DNA of 64,000 nucleotides from positions 62,001 through 126,000 of the forward strand of contig NZ_FNJL01000008.1 of assembly GCF_900104515.1 (NCBI RefSeq), written 5' to 3'. A model generated the notes under the pieces. That model did not search any database and had not been told where the DNA came from. It saw nothing but the letters and a program-made list of their open reading frames with translations. Within the stretch, counting starts at the first letter, position 1, and each line of letters starts with the position of its first letter. Shown here one piece after another: positions 36,758-50,551 of the stretch. A program made the position numbers and the translations under genes. This DNA is from Paracidovorax cattleyae. Lineage in GTDB: Bacteria > Pseudomonadota > Gammaproteobacteria > Burkholderiales > Burkholderiaceae_C.

Positions 36758-37645
36758 ATGCAGAGCACCGCCCCGCACCGCCCCCCCCAGCCCTCGCGCC
36801 TGTCGCTGTACCTCGACCTGATCCGCTGGAGCCGGCCCGCCGGCTGGCTGCTGCTGCTCTGGCCCACGCTGTCGGCGCTGTGGGTCGCGGCCGGGGGCTT
36901 TCCGGGCTGGCACCTGCTGACCGTCTTCACCCTGGGCACCATCCTCATGCGCAGCGCGGGATGCTGCGTGAACGACGTCGCCGACCGCGACTTCGACCGG
37001 CACGTCAAGCGCACCGCGCAGCGCCCCGTCACCAGCGGCGCCGTGTCGGTGCGCGAGGCCCTGGCCGTGGGCGCCGTGCTCGCCCTCGCGGCCTTCCTGC
37101 TCGTGCTCACCACCAATGCGGCCACCATCGCGTGGTCGCTGCCTGCGCTGGCCGTGACCATCGCCTACCCGTTCGCCAAGCGCTTCGTTTCCATGCCCCA
37201 GGCCGTGCTCGGCGTGGCCTTCAGCATGGGTATCCCGATGGCCTTCACGGCCCTGGGCGGCAGCGTGACGCCGCTGGCCGCCTGGCTGGTGCTGGGCAAC
37301 CTCTGCTGGGTGCTGGCCTACGACACCGAGTACGCCATGGTGGACCGCGACGACGACCTGAAGATCGGCATGAAGACTTCGGCGATCACCCTCGGGCGCC
37401 ACGACGTGCCGGCCGTGATGGCCTTCTACCTGGCCTTCGTGGCCCTCTGGGCCTGGGCGCTGGCGCCCTTCGGCCTGGGTTGGCCCCTGCATGCCGCGCT
37501 GGCCGCCATGCTGCTCCAGGTGGCGTGGCACTGGCGCCTCATCCGGCACCGGACCCGCGAGGGATGCTTCCGCGCGTTCACCAGCAACCACTGGCTGGGC
37601 TTCACGCTGTTCGCGGGCGTCGTGGCGGGGTTCGCGCTGCGCTGA
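36758..37645 (+). CDS. ubiA: UbiA, 4-hydroxybenzoate polyprenyltransferase
   Basis: A 295-aa inner-membrane enzyme that prenylates 4-hydroxybenzoate in ubiquinone synthesis. The first Asp-rich motif is [20 protein letters not shown] and the second is [20 protein letters not shown], both intact. About eight hydrophobic helices are present. It starts right after the dps terminator, so its promoter must lie in or near that terminator or further upstream. Confidence 0.96.
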   Translation: MQSTAPHRPPQPSRLSLYLDLIRWSRPAGWLLLLWPTLSALWVAAGGFPGWHLLTVFTLGTILMRSAGCCVNDVADRDFDRHVKRTAQRPVTSGAVSVREALAVGAVLALAAFLLVLTTNAATIAWSLPALAVTIAYPFAKRFVSMPQAVLGVAFSMGIPMAFTALGGSVTPLAAWLVLGNLCWVLAYDTEYAMVDRDDDLKIGMKTSAITLGRHDVPAVMAFYLAFVALWAWALAPFGLGWPLHAALAAMLLQVAWHWRLIRHRTREGCFRAFTSNHWLGFTLFAGVVAGFALR

Positions 37646-37671
37646 GCCGCCGCCGGAGCCGGCCCTTCGCG

Positions 37672-38484
37672 CTACGGCGCGGACGGCCCCTGCTGCACGT
37701 GCCGGCCGTTGAGTCGCAGCAGTTCACCGAAGGCCTCGGACATCAGGTAGGCGAACTCCACCGGCCGCTGCGCGCCGATGGCATCGCCATGCACCACATC
37801 CGTGGCCGGGTGGCACATCAGCAGCCCGCCGTCCGGCAGGTGCGGCAGCCACTTCGCCATGTGCGCTCCATAGGCCGCGGCATCGGGCGCATCGAAGCCA
37901 TAGACCCCTCCGAAGCCGGGATTCGTCGCCAGCCCCGCGCGGCGCCAGTACCGCGTGGCCGTCCAGCCGCCCAGCATCGCGATGATGGATGCCTTCGGGT
38001 GGCGCCACAGCCCGGGAGCGGGAGCGGTGGACCGCACCCAGGGGCGTTCGTGGGCCGCATAGCGTGCCTGCAGCTCGGCCAGCAGCGTGTCGCGTGCGCG
38101 GGGCAACTGGTGCACGTGCTGGTGGCCGTCGACGAAGTCGGGCGGCGTGCCCGTCTCCCGCTCGAACGCATCGAACTGCGCGCGCCATGCGGCCCGCAGC
38201 GACGCGGCGGACAGCTGGCGCGCGTAGGCCCGCAGGATCACCTTCGCCAGGGGAAGGGCTCCTGCGTGCGCACCTCCGTGGCCTTCGGTCAGGTTGAAAT
38301 GCAGGCCAACGGCCAGGCGCGGACGCAGGTGCGCGAGGCGGCGCGACGCAGCGGGCCATTGCGGTGCGGTGGTCATACAGCCGGTGGCGGAAAGGCGGCC
38401 AGCCAAGACGAGTTGCTCCACTGCTGCGTCCACCAGCGGATGCAGCGAATAATCATCCGCGCACAGGATGACGGCGCGCGTCAC
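37672..38484 (-). CDS. YdjC/ChbG-family carbohydrate deacetylase
   Basis: A 270-aa protein with a GTG start at 38484 that overlaps the stop of the GtrA gene (GTGA). The catalytic metal site is seen in VILCADDYSLHP (D10, D11), LHFNLTEGH and VDGHQHVHQLP, as in the YdjC family of metal-dependent deacetylases. Family examples deacetylate chito-oligosaccharides (ChbG), hopanoid sugars (HpnK) or undecaprenyl-phosphate GalNAc (NaxD). The neighbours (GtrA flippase, ArnT-like transferase) favour a lipid-linked sugar as substrate. It is the last gene of the operon starting at 40617. Confidence 0.9.
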   Translation of the reverse strand: MTRAVILCADDYSLHPLVDAAVEQLVLAGRLSATGCMTTAPQWPAASRRLAHLRPRLAVGLHFNLTEGHGGAHAGALPLAKVILRAYARQLSAASLRAAWRAQFDAFERETGTPPDFVDGHQHVHQLPRARDTLLAELQARYAAHERPWVRSTAPAPGLWRHPKASIIAMLGGWTATRYWRRAGLATNPGFGGVYGFDAPDAAAYGAHMAKWLPHLPDGGLLMCHPATDVVHGDAIGAQRPVEFAYLMSEAFGELLRLNGRHVQQGPSAP

Positions 38485-38912
38485 GGCCGCGGACCCGGGT
38501 AAGTCTTGAACGCCCAGAACTTGCTCATCAGGAACGTCCCCGTGGCCACCAGCAGCAGCACGCCCACCAGGCTCCAGGCGTAATGCCAGTCCAGGGCGTG
38601 CAGCGCCACGAAGTACAACAGTTCGTTGGCGGCAAAGGACAGGCTTGCGACCGCGAAGTATCGCGCCACCACCGCAGGGCCCTTTGCCCGGGCGCTGGAG
38701 AACGTCAGCAATGCGTGGCCGTTGTAGCTCACGGAAAAGGCCACCAGGAAGGCCAGCACGTTGGCGGCCAGCGGCGCCATGCCGGCGAGCGCCACCAAAG
38801 AGACAGCCACGGCCAGGTGCGTGGTGGCGGCGGCTCCGCCCACCAGGACGAACTGAAGCTCCTGCGGCAGGCGCCGCAACACGGACAGGACGGTATGGCG
38901 CGGCTGGTTCAC
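38481..38912 (-). CDS. GtrA-like membrane protein (lipid-linked sugar flippase family)
   Basis: A 143-aa protein with four hydrophobic segments: LQFVLVGGAAATTHLAVAVS, LAANVLAFLVAFSVSYNGHA, YFAVASLSFAANELLYFVAL and the last, SLVGVLLLVATGTFLMSKFW, ending WAFKTY. This is a typical GtrA pattern. A GTG start at 38912 overlaps the stop of the 55-aa gene (GTGA); another GTG lies two codons upstream. GtrA proteins are thought to flip polyprenyl-phosphate sugars across the inner membrane. Confidence 0.88.
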   Translation of the reverse strand: MNQPRHTVLSVLRRLPQELQFVLVGGAAATTHLAVAVSLVALAGMAPLAANVLAFLVAFSVSYNGHALLTFSSARAKGPAVVARYFAVASLSFAANELLYFVALHALDWHYAWSLVGVLLLVATGTFLMSKFWAFKTYPGPRP

Positions 38913-39076
38913 GGCCACTCGCAGGTTCGCGGGCCGTGGTCTTCGCTGCGGACCGCCAGGTCGATCGGGTGCCACTTGGCTGCGTTGCGGCACCACCCGG
39001 TGATCCGGACGCCATCGGTCAGGCCGTGCTTCCTGCCGCAGTGGGGGGCGAGGATGTCGGAGGGGGAGGCCGTCAT
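38909..39076 (-). CDS. Small protein (55 aa) of unknown function
   Basis: It starts at the ATG at 39076, with GGAA 9 bases upstream, and its stop overlaps the GtrA start (GTGA). The sequence is hydrophilic, with three Cys and four His in 55 residues (PHCGRKHG, GWCRNAAKWHP, ending RTCEWP), which may indicate a metal site. I do not recognise it. Coupling on the GtrA side and 23-base spacing from the ArnT-like stop support a genuine gene. Confidence 0.6.
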   Translation of the reverse strand: MTASPSDILAPHCGRKHGLTDGVRITGWCRNAAKWHPIDLAVRSEDHGPRTCEWP

Positions 39077-39099
39077 GTCAGCAATTCCGGTGTTCGGGG

Positions 39100-40617
39100 T
39101 TAGCGGGCACATGCGTCGGGCACGTAGGCGCGCCAATGCATGGTGAGCGGGGCTTCGGCGCCCCGGTATGGCCAGTGCACCTGCACCTGTCCCTGGTGCA
39201 CGCGCATTCCGGGGGTGTCATCCAGTCGCTCGAGCAGTGCCGGCACGGGGGGCTGGTCGCCCAGGCCGATCCACAGTGTGCCATTCGACTGCAGGCGCTC
39301 CAGGGTGATCCAAGGAGAGAACCGGTCGTCCCCGGTGATGAAGACCGATGGCCGGTCGGGCAGCTGTGCCGCCACCAGGCCGGTCGCCCAGTAATCGCCC
39401 GAGACGGAATCCAGCGGGCAGCGCGAATGCGCCTCCCAAAGCGACCGCGCCTGCCGCGCCACTTCGGCCTGCGGCCAGTCCGTGCGTGCCGGGCGCTTGC
39501 GCCATTGCGCGCCATAGGCCAGGAACGCGCCGGTCAGCACGGAAACCAGCACCAGCCACACGGCCAGCCCGCGCAGCAGCCGCGGCCGCAGGGCCGGCAG
39601 CCAGGCCTCGGGCAGCCATGCCGCCACCAGCAGGCCGCTGTACACCCACATGGGAACGCCCCACATGTCGCGCAGCCGCAGCCCCATCACGATGCCCAGT
39701 GCGCAGGCCAGCAGGCACGGGCCCAGCGCCAGGACGAGCAGGTAGCCCGGCATGCGGGCCTGCAGCCGCCACCCGCCGGGCAAAGGTGCCGCCGTGCGCT
39801 GCGTGCGCGTGTTCCACAGCGCCGCCAGCACGATCAGGGCCATGGGCAGGTGGTTCAGCGCCTGCGTGGCCAGGAAAGACAGTGCATCCAGCCGGGCCGC
39901 GATGGGCCCGGCGCCCTCGACGGCGGCGCGGCCCTTGGCATAGGCCATGGGCAGCCAGCCGGACTCCCGCAGCCAGTGCAGGTGGGGAGCGAAGACCAGC
40001 AGCATCGCCGCCAGCGCGAGCCACGGCCCCGGGCCTGCCAGCACCCGGCGCGCGGGCGTCAGCAGCAGGTACAGCGCCAGCGCCATCAGCAGCAGGCCGA
40101 CCGAATACTTGGTGAGCAGCCCCAGGCCCGCCACGATGCCCAGGAGCAGCCAGTGCCGCAGCCGGCCTTCCTGCAGCGCGACCAGCAGGCAGTAGCCCGC
40201 TGCCGCCCACAGCGGCATCTGCGCGATGTTGTGGTTGAACTCCAGCGCCGGCCGCGTGTAATAGGCCACCCCCATGGTCAGCAGCGTGCCCAGCAGGGCG
40301 CGCTCGCGCGAGACCAGGCGGCACCCGGTTATCCACACCAGCCACAGCGTGGCGGCGATGAAGAACTGGCTCAGCAGGAACGGCCCGGCCCGGCCGAACG
40401 CGCGGTAGGACAGCTCCAGCACCCAGGGGGACAGGGGCGGGTGCTTGTAGTAGCCCCACTCCCATTCCCGCCCCCAGGACAGGCTTTCCACCACGTCCAG
40501 CGGCAGGCTGTGACTCAGCAGGGGAGGCAGCAGCGACCAGGCGAGAACGTAGAGCGCCGCCAGCAGTGCGACGGCTCTGTAGGAAATGCTGGACGGTGCG
40601 GTGGTGGCGACGGACAT
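39100..40617 (-). CDS. ArnT-like/PMT family glycosyltransferase (GT39/GT83)
   Basis: A 505-aa polytopic membrane protein with a dozen hydrophobic helices. The first periplasmic loop carries LDVVESLSWGREWEWGYYKH with PPLSPWVLELSYRAFG, the acidic and HPPL features of ArnT/PMT enzymes. A C-terminal periplasmic domain contains SVFITGDDRFSPWITLERLQ. Such enzymes transfer a sugar from a polyprenyl-phosphate donor to lipid A, protein or another acceptor. Start MSVATT at 40617. It is the first gene of a four-gene minus-strand operon with the 55-aa protein, GtrA and the deacetylase. Confidence 0.9.
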   Translation of the reverse strand: MSVATTAPSSISYRAVALLAALYVLAWSLLPPLLSHSLPLDVVESLSWGREWEWGYYKHPPLSPWVLELSYRAFGRAGPFLLSQFFIAATLWLVWITGCRLVSRERALLGTLLTMGVAYYTRPALEFNHNIAQMPLWAAAGYCLLVALQEGRLRHWLLLGIVAGLGLLTKYSVGLLLMALALYLLLTPARRVLAGPGPWLALAAMLLVFAPHLHWLRESGWLPMAYAKGRAAVEGAGPIAARLDALSFLATQALNHLPMALIVLAALWNTRTQRTAAPLPGGWRLQARMPGYLLVLALGPCLLACALGIVMGLRLRDMWGVPMWVYSGLLVAAWLPEAWLPALRPRLLRGLAVWLVLVSVLTGAFLAYGAQWRKRPARTDWPQAEVARQARSLWEAHSRCPLDSVSGDYWATGLVAAQLPDRPSVFITGDDRFSPWITLERLQSNGTLWIGLGDQPPVPALLERLDDTPGMRVHQGQVQVHWPYRGAEAPLTMHWRAYVPDACAR

Positions 40618-40714
40618 GCAGGCGGGCGTTGCGGGCTCTGGTGGAAGGACCCGCGATTGTAAAAGTGGCAACGCCCTGCCGATACCACTGCCGGCCACGG
40701 CCCGCTCGCCGGGA

Positions 40715-41563
40715 TCACCTGCCGAATTCGTCCCCCAGTTCCCGGGCGCGCGCCTGGGCAGCCTTCATCGCACGGATGAACCGGCCTGGCAGGTCCGCCT
40801 GCTCCATCGACTGGACGGCCGCGAAGGTGGTTCCGCCCTTGGAGGTGACGCGCTGGCGCAGCACCGCGGGCGACTCGTCCGAGCGGCGCGCCAGTTCCGA
40901 CGCGCCCGTGAACGTGCCCACGGCCAGCTGGTGCGCCTGCTCGGGCGCGAGGCCCATTTCCACCCCCGCCTGCGCCATCGCCTCCAGGAACAGGAAGACA
41001 TAGGCCGGGCCCGATCCCGACAGCGCGGTCACGGCGTCGAGCTGCGGTTCCTCGTCCACCCAGAGCAGCTCACCCGTGGACGACAGCACCTGCTGCACGG
41101 CCGCGCGCTGCGCAGGGCTCACCTGCGGGCGGGCATAGAGCGCCGTCATGCCGCGTCCGATCAGCGCGGGCGTGTTGGGCATGGCGCGCACCACGCATTC
41201 CGAGCCCAGCCAGGCGGCGATGCTGTCCGACCGGATCCCGGCAGCCACGCTGAGGTGCACCGCATTCGCCGTGCAGGGACGTGCCTGCCGCGCCGCCTCC
41301 TTGAATGTCTGGGGCTTGACCGCCCACACCACCACGCCGGCGCGCTCCAGGGCCGTCCCGGCCTCCGGCAGGGCTTCGATCCCGTGGTGCGCGCGCAGGG
41401 CGACCCGCGCTTCCTCCCAGGGCTCGACCACTTCGATGGCGGAGGCCGGCATGCCCTGCCGGATCAGCCCGCCGATGATGGCGCTGGCCATGTTGCCGCC
41501 ACCGATGAAGGCGATCGCGGGCTGGTCGGATGCGGATGCGGGGGAGGGGGTGTCGGGCGTCAT
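40715..41563 (-). CDS. proC: ProC, pyrroline-5-carboxylate reductase
   Basis: A 282-aa enzyme for the last step of proline synthesis. The Rossmann NAD(P) site is IAFIGGGNMASAIIGGLI, followed by VVWAVKPQ and VRAMPNTPALIGRGMTAL. The P5C site helix is LDAVTALSGSGPAYVFLFLE. It lies 97 bases before the ArnT-like gene in the same direction. Confidence 0.96.
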   Translation of the reverse strand: MTPDTPSPASASDQPAIAFIGGGNMASAIIGGLIRQGMPASAIEVVEPWEEARVALRAHHGIEALPEAGTALERAGVVVWAVKPQTFKEAARQARPCTANAVHLSVAAGIRSDSIAAWLGSECVVRAMPNTPALIGRGMTALYARPQVSPAQRAAVQQVLSSTGELLWVDEEPQLDAVTALSGSGPAYVFLFLEAMAQAGVEMGLAPEQAHQLAVGTFTGASELARRSDESPAVLRQRVTSKGGTTFAAVQSMEQADLPGRFIRAMKAAQARARELGDEFGR

Positions 41564-41669
41564 GCGTGCGAAAGGGCGGGGGGCCGGCGGGCGGCCCGAG
41601 GAAGATGGGAAGGCCCGCAGCGGAGCTCCGCCGCAGGCCGCGGCACCGGATGGTAGCGCTTCCTTCCGG

Positions 41670-43190
<1,521 letters not shown>

Positions 43191-43235
43191 GGCGTCCGGA
43201 GGGTATGCGGTGTTGTAAGAGTGGGAAGGGCGGCT

Positions 43236-44000
43236 TCACGCCGCCACGTCGAGTTCGACCCCGGCGTCGCGCAGCAGGGCAGGGAAGGGATCGGGCGGGG
43301 CCGCGTCCGTGAACATCCGGTCGATCTGCGCCAGCGTGGCCACCTGCACCATCGCGGGCCGGTCGAACTTGCTGTGGTCCGCGGCGAGCCATACCTCGCG
43401 GGCCTGGGCGATGATGGTCTGCGCCACTTTCACCTCGCGCAGGTCGAAGTCGCGCAGCGAACCGTCCGGCTCGATGCCCGAGATGCCGATCAGCGCGATG
43501 TCCACCTTGAACTGGCGGATGAAGTCCACCGCCGCCTCTCCCACGATGCCGCGGTCCCGCGCCCGCACCACGCCGCCGGCCACGATCACCTCGCACTGGG
43601 GGTTGCCCGCCAGGATCGCCGCCACGTTCAGGTTGTTGGTGATCACGCGCAGCCCCTGGTGGTGCAGCAGTGCCCGCGCGATCGCCTCGGTGGTGGTGCC
43701 GATGTTGAGGATCAGGGAGCAGTTGTGCGGCACGGCCTCGGCCACGGCCCGCGCGATGCGCGCCTTGCCCTCGGCATGCAGCGTTTCCCGCTGGGTATGC
43801 CCCAGGTTCTCCGTGGTGGAGCTCGGCACGCGCACCCCGCCGTGGAACCGCAGCAGCAATCCGCTGTCGGCCAGCCGCTGGATGTCGCGCCGGACGGTCT
43901 GCAGCGTCACGCCCAGCGTTTCCGCGAGCTGTTCGACGGTGGCCGTGCGGCGGGTGCGGACTTCTTCGAGAAGCAGGAGCTGTCGGGGGTTGGTGTTCAC
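43236..44000 (-). CDS. glpR: GlpR, DeoR-family glycerol regulon repressor
   Basis: A 254-aa protein with a GTG start at 44000. The N-terminal helix-turn-helix reads TATVEQLAETLGVTLQTVRR followed by DIQRLADSGLLLRFHGGV, the DeoR signature, and the sugar-phosphate sensor domain includes LILNIGTTTEAIARALLHHQ. It is divergent from glpS with 222 bases between starts, and candidate operators lie in that gap. The likely inducer is glycerol 3-phosphate. Confidence 0.93.
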   Translation of the reverse strand: MNTNPRQLLLLEEVRTRRTATVEQLAETLGVTLQTVRRDIQRLADSGLLLRFHGGVRVPSSTTENLGHTQRETLHAEGKARIARAVAEAVPHNCSLILNIGTTTEAIARALLHHQGLRVITNNLNVAAILAGNPQCEVIVAGGVVRARDRGIVGEAAVDFIRQFKVDIALIGISGIEPDGSLRDFDLREVKVAQTIIAQAREVWLAADHSKFDRPAMVQVATLAQIDRMFTDAAPPDPFPALLRDAGVELDVAA

Positions 44001-44057
44001 GCGAAAAAGGAGAGGGGGCTGTGCCGCAGAGCGTCGGTCGGATGGAGGCCTGACTTT

Positions 44058-44071
44058 AAAACGAACGAAAA
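44058..44071. promoter_or_regulatory. Candidate GlpR operator 1
   Basis: AAACGAACGAAAAG-like tract in the glpR-glpS divergent region. DeoR-type GlpR proteins bind repeats of the form TTTCGTT/AACGAAA. A second similar tract lies at 44125-44140. Assignment is by motif resemblance only. Confidence 0.5.
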
Positions 44072-44084
44072 GGAAAAAACCGAG

Positions 44085-44104
44085 GGTAAACCTGGAGGTA
44101 AACC
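44085..44104. promoter_or_regulatory. GGTAAACC direct repeat shared with glpD upstream region
   Basis: GGTAAACC occurs at 44085-44092 and 44097-44104 with a 12-base period. The first is part of GGGTAAACC, which recurs inside the palindrome before glpD (50505-50518). A common regulator of the transporter and glpD is suggested. Confidence 0.5.
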
Positions 44105-44124
44105 GAATCAAAAAGAACAAAAAT

Positions 44125-44140
44125 GAACGAAATCGAAACG
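44125..44140. promoter_or_regulatory. Candidate GlpR operator 2
   Basis: GAACGAAATCGAAACG, a tandem of the CGAAA unit, in the glpR-glpS intergenic region. Confidence 0.5.
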
Positions 44141-44222
44141 TATCAGTGCGTTGAACGCGCGTTTCGGCAAAGAACACGCGGGCTGAAGCCCTGCGGCTCC
44201 ATACAACACGAAAGGTGCGGGG

Positions 44223-45299
<1,077 letters not shown>

Positions 45300-45400
45300 G
45301 ATGACGACACACACCCTGGCCTGCTCCGCGGGCACCGGACGCGCACGGCAGCGCCGGACTCCCGCCCTGCGGATGGCGCGCAGCACGACGGAAGACTGAC

Positions 45401-46474
<1,074 letters not shown>

Positions 46475-46489
46475 GAAGGAGCTGCCGCC

Positions 46490-47380
<891 letters not shown>

Positions 47381-47441
47381 TGCGACAGCCGCCATCTGAT
47401 CACGACGCCGATGCCGATCCACGAGAGAAGGAATAGCCGCC

Positions 47442-48254
<813 letters not shown>

Positions 48255-48266
48255 AAGGAATAAGCC

Positions 48267-48575
48267 ATGTTCGATTGGATGGCGTGGACCACCCCGGTGG
48301 CCGTGTTCTTCGTTGGCATCGTGCTCATGCTCGCCGGGATGGCCGTGTGGGAGGTCAAGTCCCCCACCACCTTGCGCAAGGGCTTCCTGCCCATCGCCAC
48401 CACGCGCGGCGACCGGCTCTTCATCGGCCTGCTCTCGGCCGCCTACATCAACCTCATCTTCGTGGGCCTGGGCGCCAGGTTCGCCGAATGGTTCAAGCTG
48501 GAGCAGGAGCCTTCCGTCTGGATCAGCTTCGTGCTGTCGATGCTGGTCCTCGCGCTGATCCTGCGCAAAGGCTGA
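48267..48575 (+). CDS. DUF2160 small membrane protein of the glycerol transporter operon
   Basis: A 102-aa protein with three hydrophobic segments: AVFFVGIVLMLAGMAVWEV, LFIGLLSAAYINLIFVGLGA and a last one ending LVLALILRKG. The GDRLFIGLL region is typical of DUF2160. It is encoded between glpQ and glpV and starts 12 bases after glpQ. It is probably an accessory subunit of the transporter; its function is unknown. Confidence 0.88.
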   Translation: MFDWMAWTTPVAVFFVGIVLMLAGMAVWEVKSPTTLRKGFLPIATTRGDRLFIGLLSAAYINLIFVGLGARFAEWFKLEQEPSVWISFVLSMLVLALILRKG

Positions 48576-48666
48576 TTTTTTCCGCGGACGCGCAGCCCCC
48601 CGCTCCCCGGGGCCGCCGGCCGGTTGCAACGGCAGCAGGGGACACCCACCTAACAAGGAGACAGTC

Positions 48667-50400
48667 ATGAAGATGCGTTTGACCGCCCTGGCGTTCGCCG
48701 CCACGGCCCTGGTGATCGGGCAGGCCGCATGGGCCGGCGAGGCGGAGGCCAAGAAGTGGATCGACAGCGAATTCCAGCCTTCGACGCTCAGCAAGGACCA
48801 GCAGATGGCCGAGATGAAGTGGTTCATCGACGCCGCCAAGAAGCTGCAGGCCAAAGGCGTGAAGGACATCTCGGTCGTCTCCGAAACCCTCACCACGCAT
48901 GAATACGAGTCCAAGACGCTGGCCAAGGCCTTCGAGGAGATCACCGGCATCAAGGTCAAGCACGACCTGATCCAGGAAGGCGATGTGGTCGAGAAGCTGC
49001 AGACCTCCATGCAGTCCGGCAAGTCCATCTACGACGGCTGGATCTCCGACTCCGACCTGATCGGCACGCACTACCGCTACGGCAAGATCATGTCGCTCAC
49101 CGACTACATGGCCAAGGCGGGCAAGGAGTGGACCAACCCCGGCATCGACATCAAGGACTTCATCGGCACGAGCTTCACCACCGCGCCCGACGGCCAGATG
49201 TACCAACTGCCCGACCAGCAGTTCGCCAACCTCTACTGGTTCCGCGCCGACCTGTTCGAGCGCAAGGACCTGAAGGACAAGTTCAAGGCCAAGTACGGCT
49301 ATGAGCTGGGCGTGCCGCAGAACTGGAGCGCCTACGAAGACATCGCAGAGTTCTTCAGCAGCGACGTCAAGCAGATCGACGGCAAGCCCATCTACGGCCA
49401 TATGGACTACGGCAAGAAGGATCCGTCGCTGGGCTGGCGCTTCACCGATGCCTGGCTCTCCATGGCCGGTGCCGCCGACAAGGGCATCCCCAACGGCATG
49501 CCCGTCGATGAATGGGGCATCCGCGTGGCCGACGACAAGTGCACGCCGGTCGGCGCATCCGTCTCGCGCGGCGGCGCCACCAACTCGCCTGCGGCCGTCT
49601 ATGCACTGACCAAGTACATCGACTGGATGAAGAAGTACGCGCCCAAGGAAGCCATGGGCATGACCTTCGGCGAATCCGGCCCCGTGCCCGCGCAGGGCCA
49701 AATCGCCCAGCAGATCTTCTGGTACACCGCCTTTACCGCCGACATGGTCAAGCCCGGCCTGCCCGTGGTGAATGCCGACGGCACGCCGAAGTGGCGCATG
49801 GCCCCCGGCCCCAACGGTCCGTACTGGAAGGACGGCATGCAGAACGGCTACCAGGACGTGGGCAGCTGGACCTTCTTCAAGGACCACGACGCCAACCGCA
49901 CGGCCGCCGCCTGGCTCTACGCGCAGTTCGTCACCGCCAAGACCACGTCCCTCAAGAAGACCCTGGTGGGCCTGACGCCGATCCGCGAGTCCGACATCCG
50001 TTCCAAGGCCATGACCGACGCGGCGCCCAAGCTGGGCGGCCTGGTGGAGTTCTACCGCAGCCCGGCGCGTGTCGCCTGGACCCCCACCGGCAACAACGTG
50101 CCCGACTACCCCAAGCTCGCGCAGCTCTGGTGGAAGAACGTGGCCCAGGCCGTCACGGGCGAGAAGACCCCGCAGGGTGCCATGGACAACCTCGCCGAGG
50201 AAATGGACCAGGTGATGGCCCGCCTGCAGCGCGCCGGCATGGCCCACTGCGCGCCCAAGCTCAACCCCAAGGGTGACCCCGCCAAGTGGCTGAGCGACGA
50301 GCACGCCCCCTGGAAGAAGCTGGCCAACGAAAAGCCGAAGGGTGAAACCATCGCCTACGACCGCCTGCTGCAGGCCTGGAAGGACGGCAAGGTGCGCTGA
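48667..50400 (+). CDS. glpV: GlpV, glycerol ABC transporter substrate-binding protein
   Basis: A 577-aa periplasmic binding protein, long for the class as usual for GlpV. The signal peptide is MKMRLTALAFAATALVIGQA with cleavage near AWAGE. The mature protein includes SVVSETLTTHEYESKTLAKA, YQLPDQQFANLYWFRADLF and WTFFKDHDANRTAAAWLYAQ. It is the last gene of the transport operon and is followed by a terminator-like hairpin at 50409. Confidence 0.93.
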   Translation: MKMRLTALAFAATALVIGQAAWAGEAEAKKWIDSEFQPSTLSKDQQMAEMKWFIDAAKKLQAKGVKDISVVSETLTTHEYESKTLAKAFEEITGIKVKHDLIQEGDVVEKLQTSMQSGKSIYDGWISDSDLIGTHYRYGKIMSLTDYMAKAGKEWTNPGIDIKDFIGTSFTTAPDGQMYQLPDQQFANLYWFRADLFERKDLKDKFKAKYGYELGVPQNWSAYEDIAEFFSSDVKQIDGKPIYGHMDYGKKDPSLGWRFTDAWLSMAGAADKGIPNGMPVDEWGIRVADDKCTPVGASVSRGGATNSPAAVYALTKYIDWMKKYAPKEAMGMTFGESGPVPAQGQIAQQIFWYTAFTADMVKPGLPVVNADGTPKWRMAPGPNGPYWKDGMQNGYQDVGSWTFFKDHDANRTAAAWLYAQFVTAKTTSLKKTLVGLTPIRESDIRSKAMTDAAPKLGGLVEFYRSPARVAWTPTGNNVPDYPKLAQLWWKNVAQAVTGEKTPQGAMDNLAEEMDQVMARLQRAGMAHCAPKLNPKGDPAKWLSDEHAPWKKLANEKPKGETIAYDRLLQAWKDGKVR

Positions 50401-50408
50401 CGACCGGC

Positions 50409-50430
50409 GGCGGCCCGGGCGCGGGCCGCC
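50409..50430 (+). terminator. Hairpin after glpV
   Basis: A perfect 9-bp stem, GGCGGCCCG with CGGGCCGCC, and loop GGCG, followed by ACTTTCTTTC. A likely terminator of the transporter operon, although the T tract is interrupted. Confidence 0.7.
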
Positions 50431-50504
50431 ACTTTCTTTCTCCGGTCTCCCGCCCGGCCCTGTCCCCGGGGTCGCGCGGGAGACCTGCCTTTGCGGGGTG
50501 GCAT

Positions 50505-50518
50505 CAGGGTAAACCCTG
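50505..50518. promoter_or_regulatory. Palindrome upstream of glpD
   Basis: CAGGGTAAACCCTG is a perfect 6-bp inverted repeat with an AA centre, 34 bases before the glpD ATG. Its core GGGTAAACC is shared with the repeat in front of glpS. Confidence 0.55.
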
Positions 50519-50551
50519 AAACTCACCCCGGTTGAATGGACAATCCATCCC

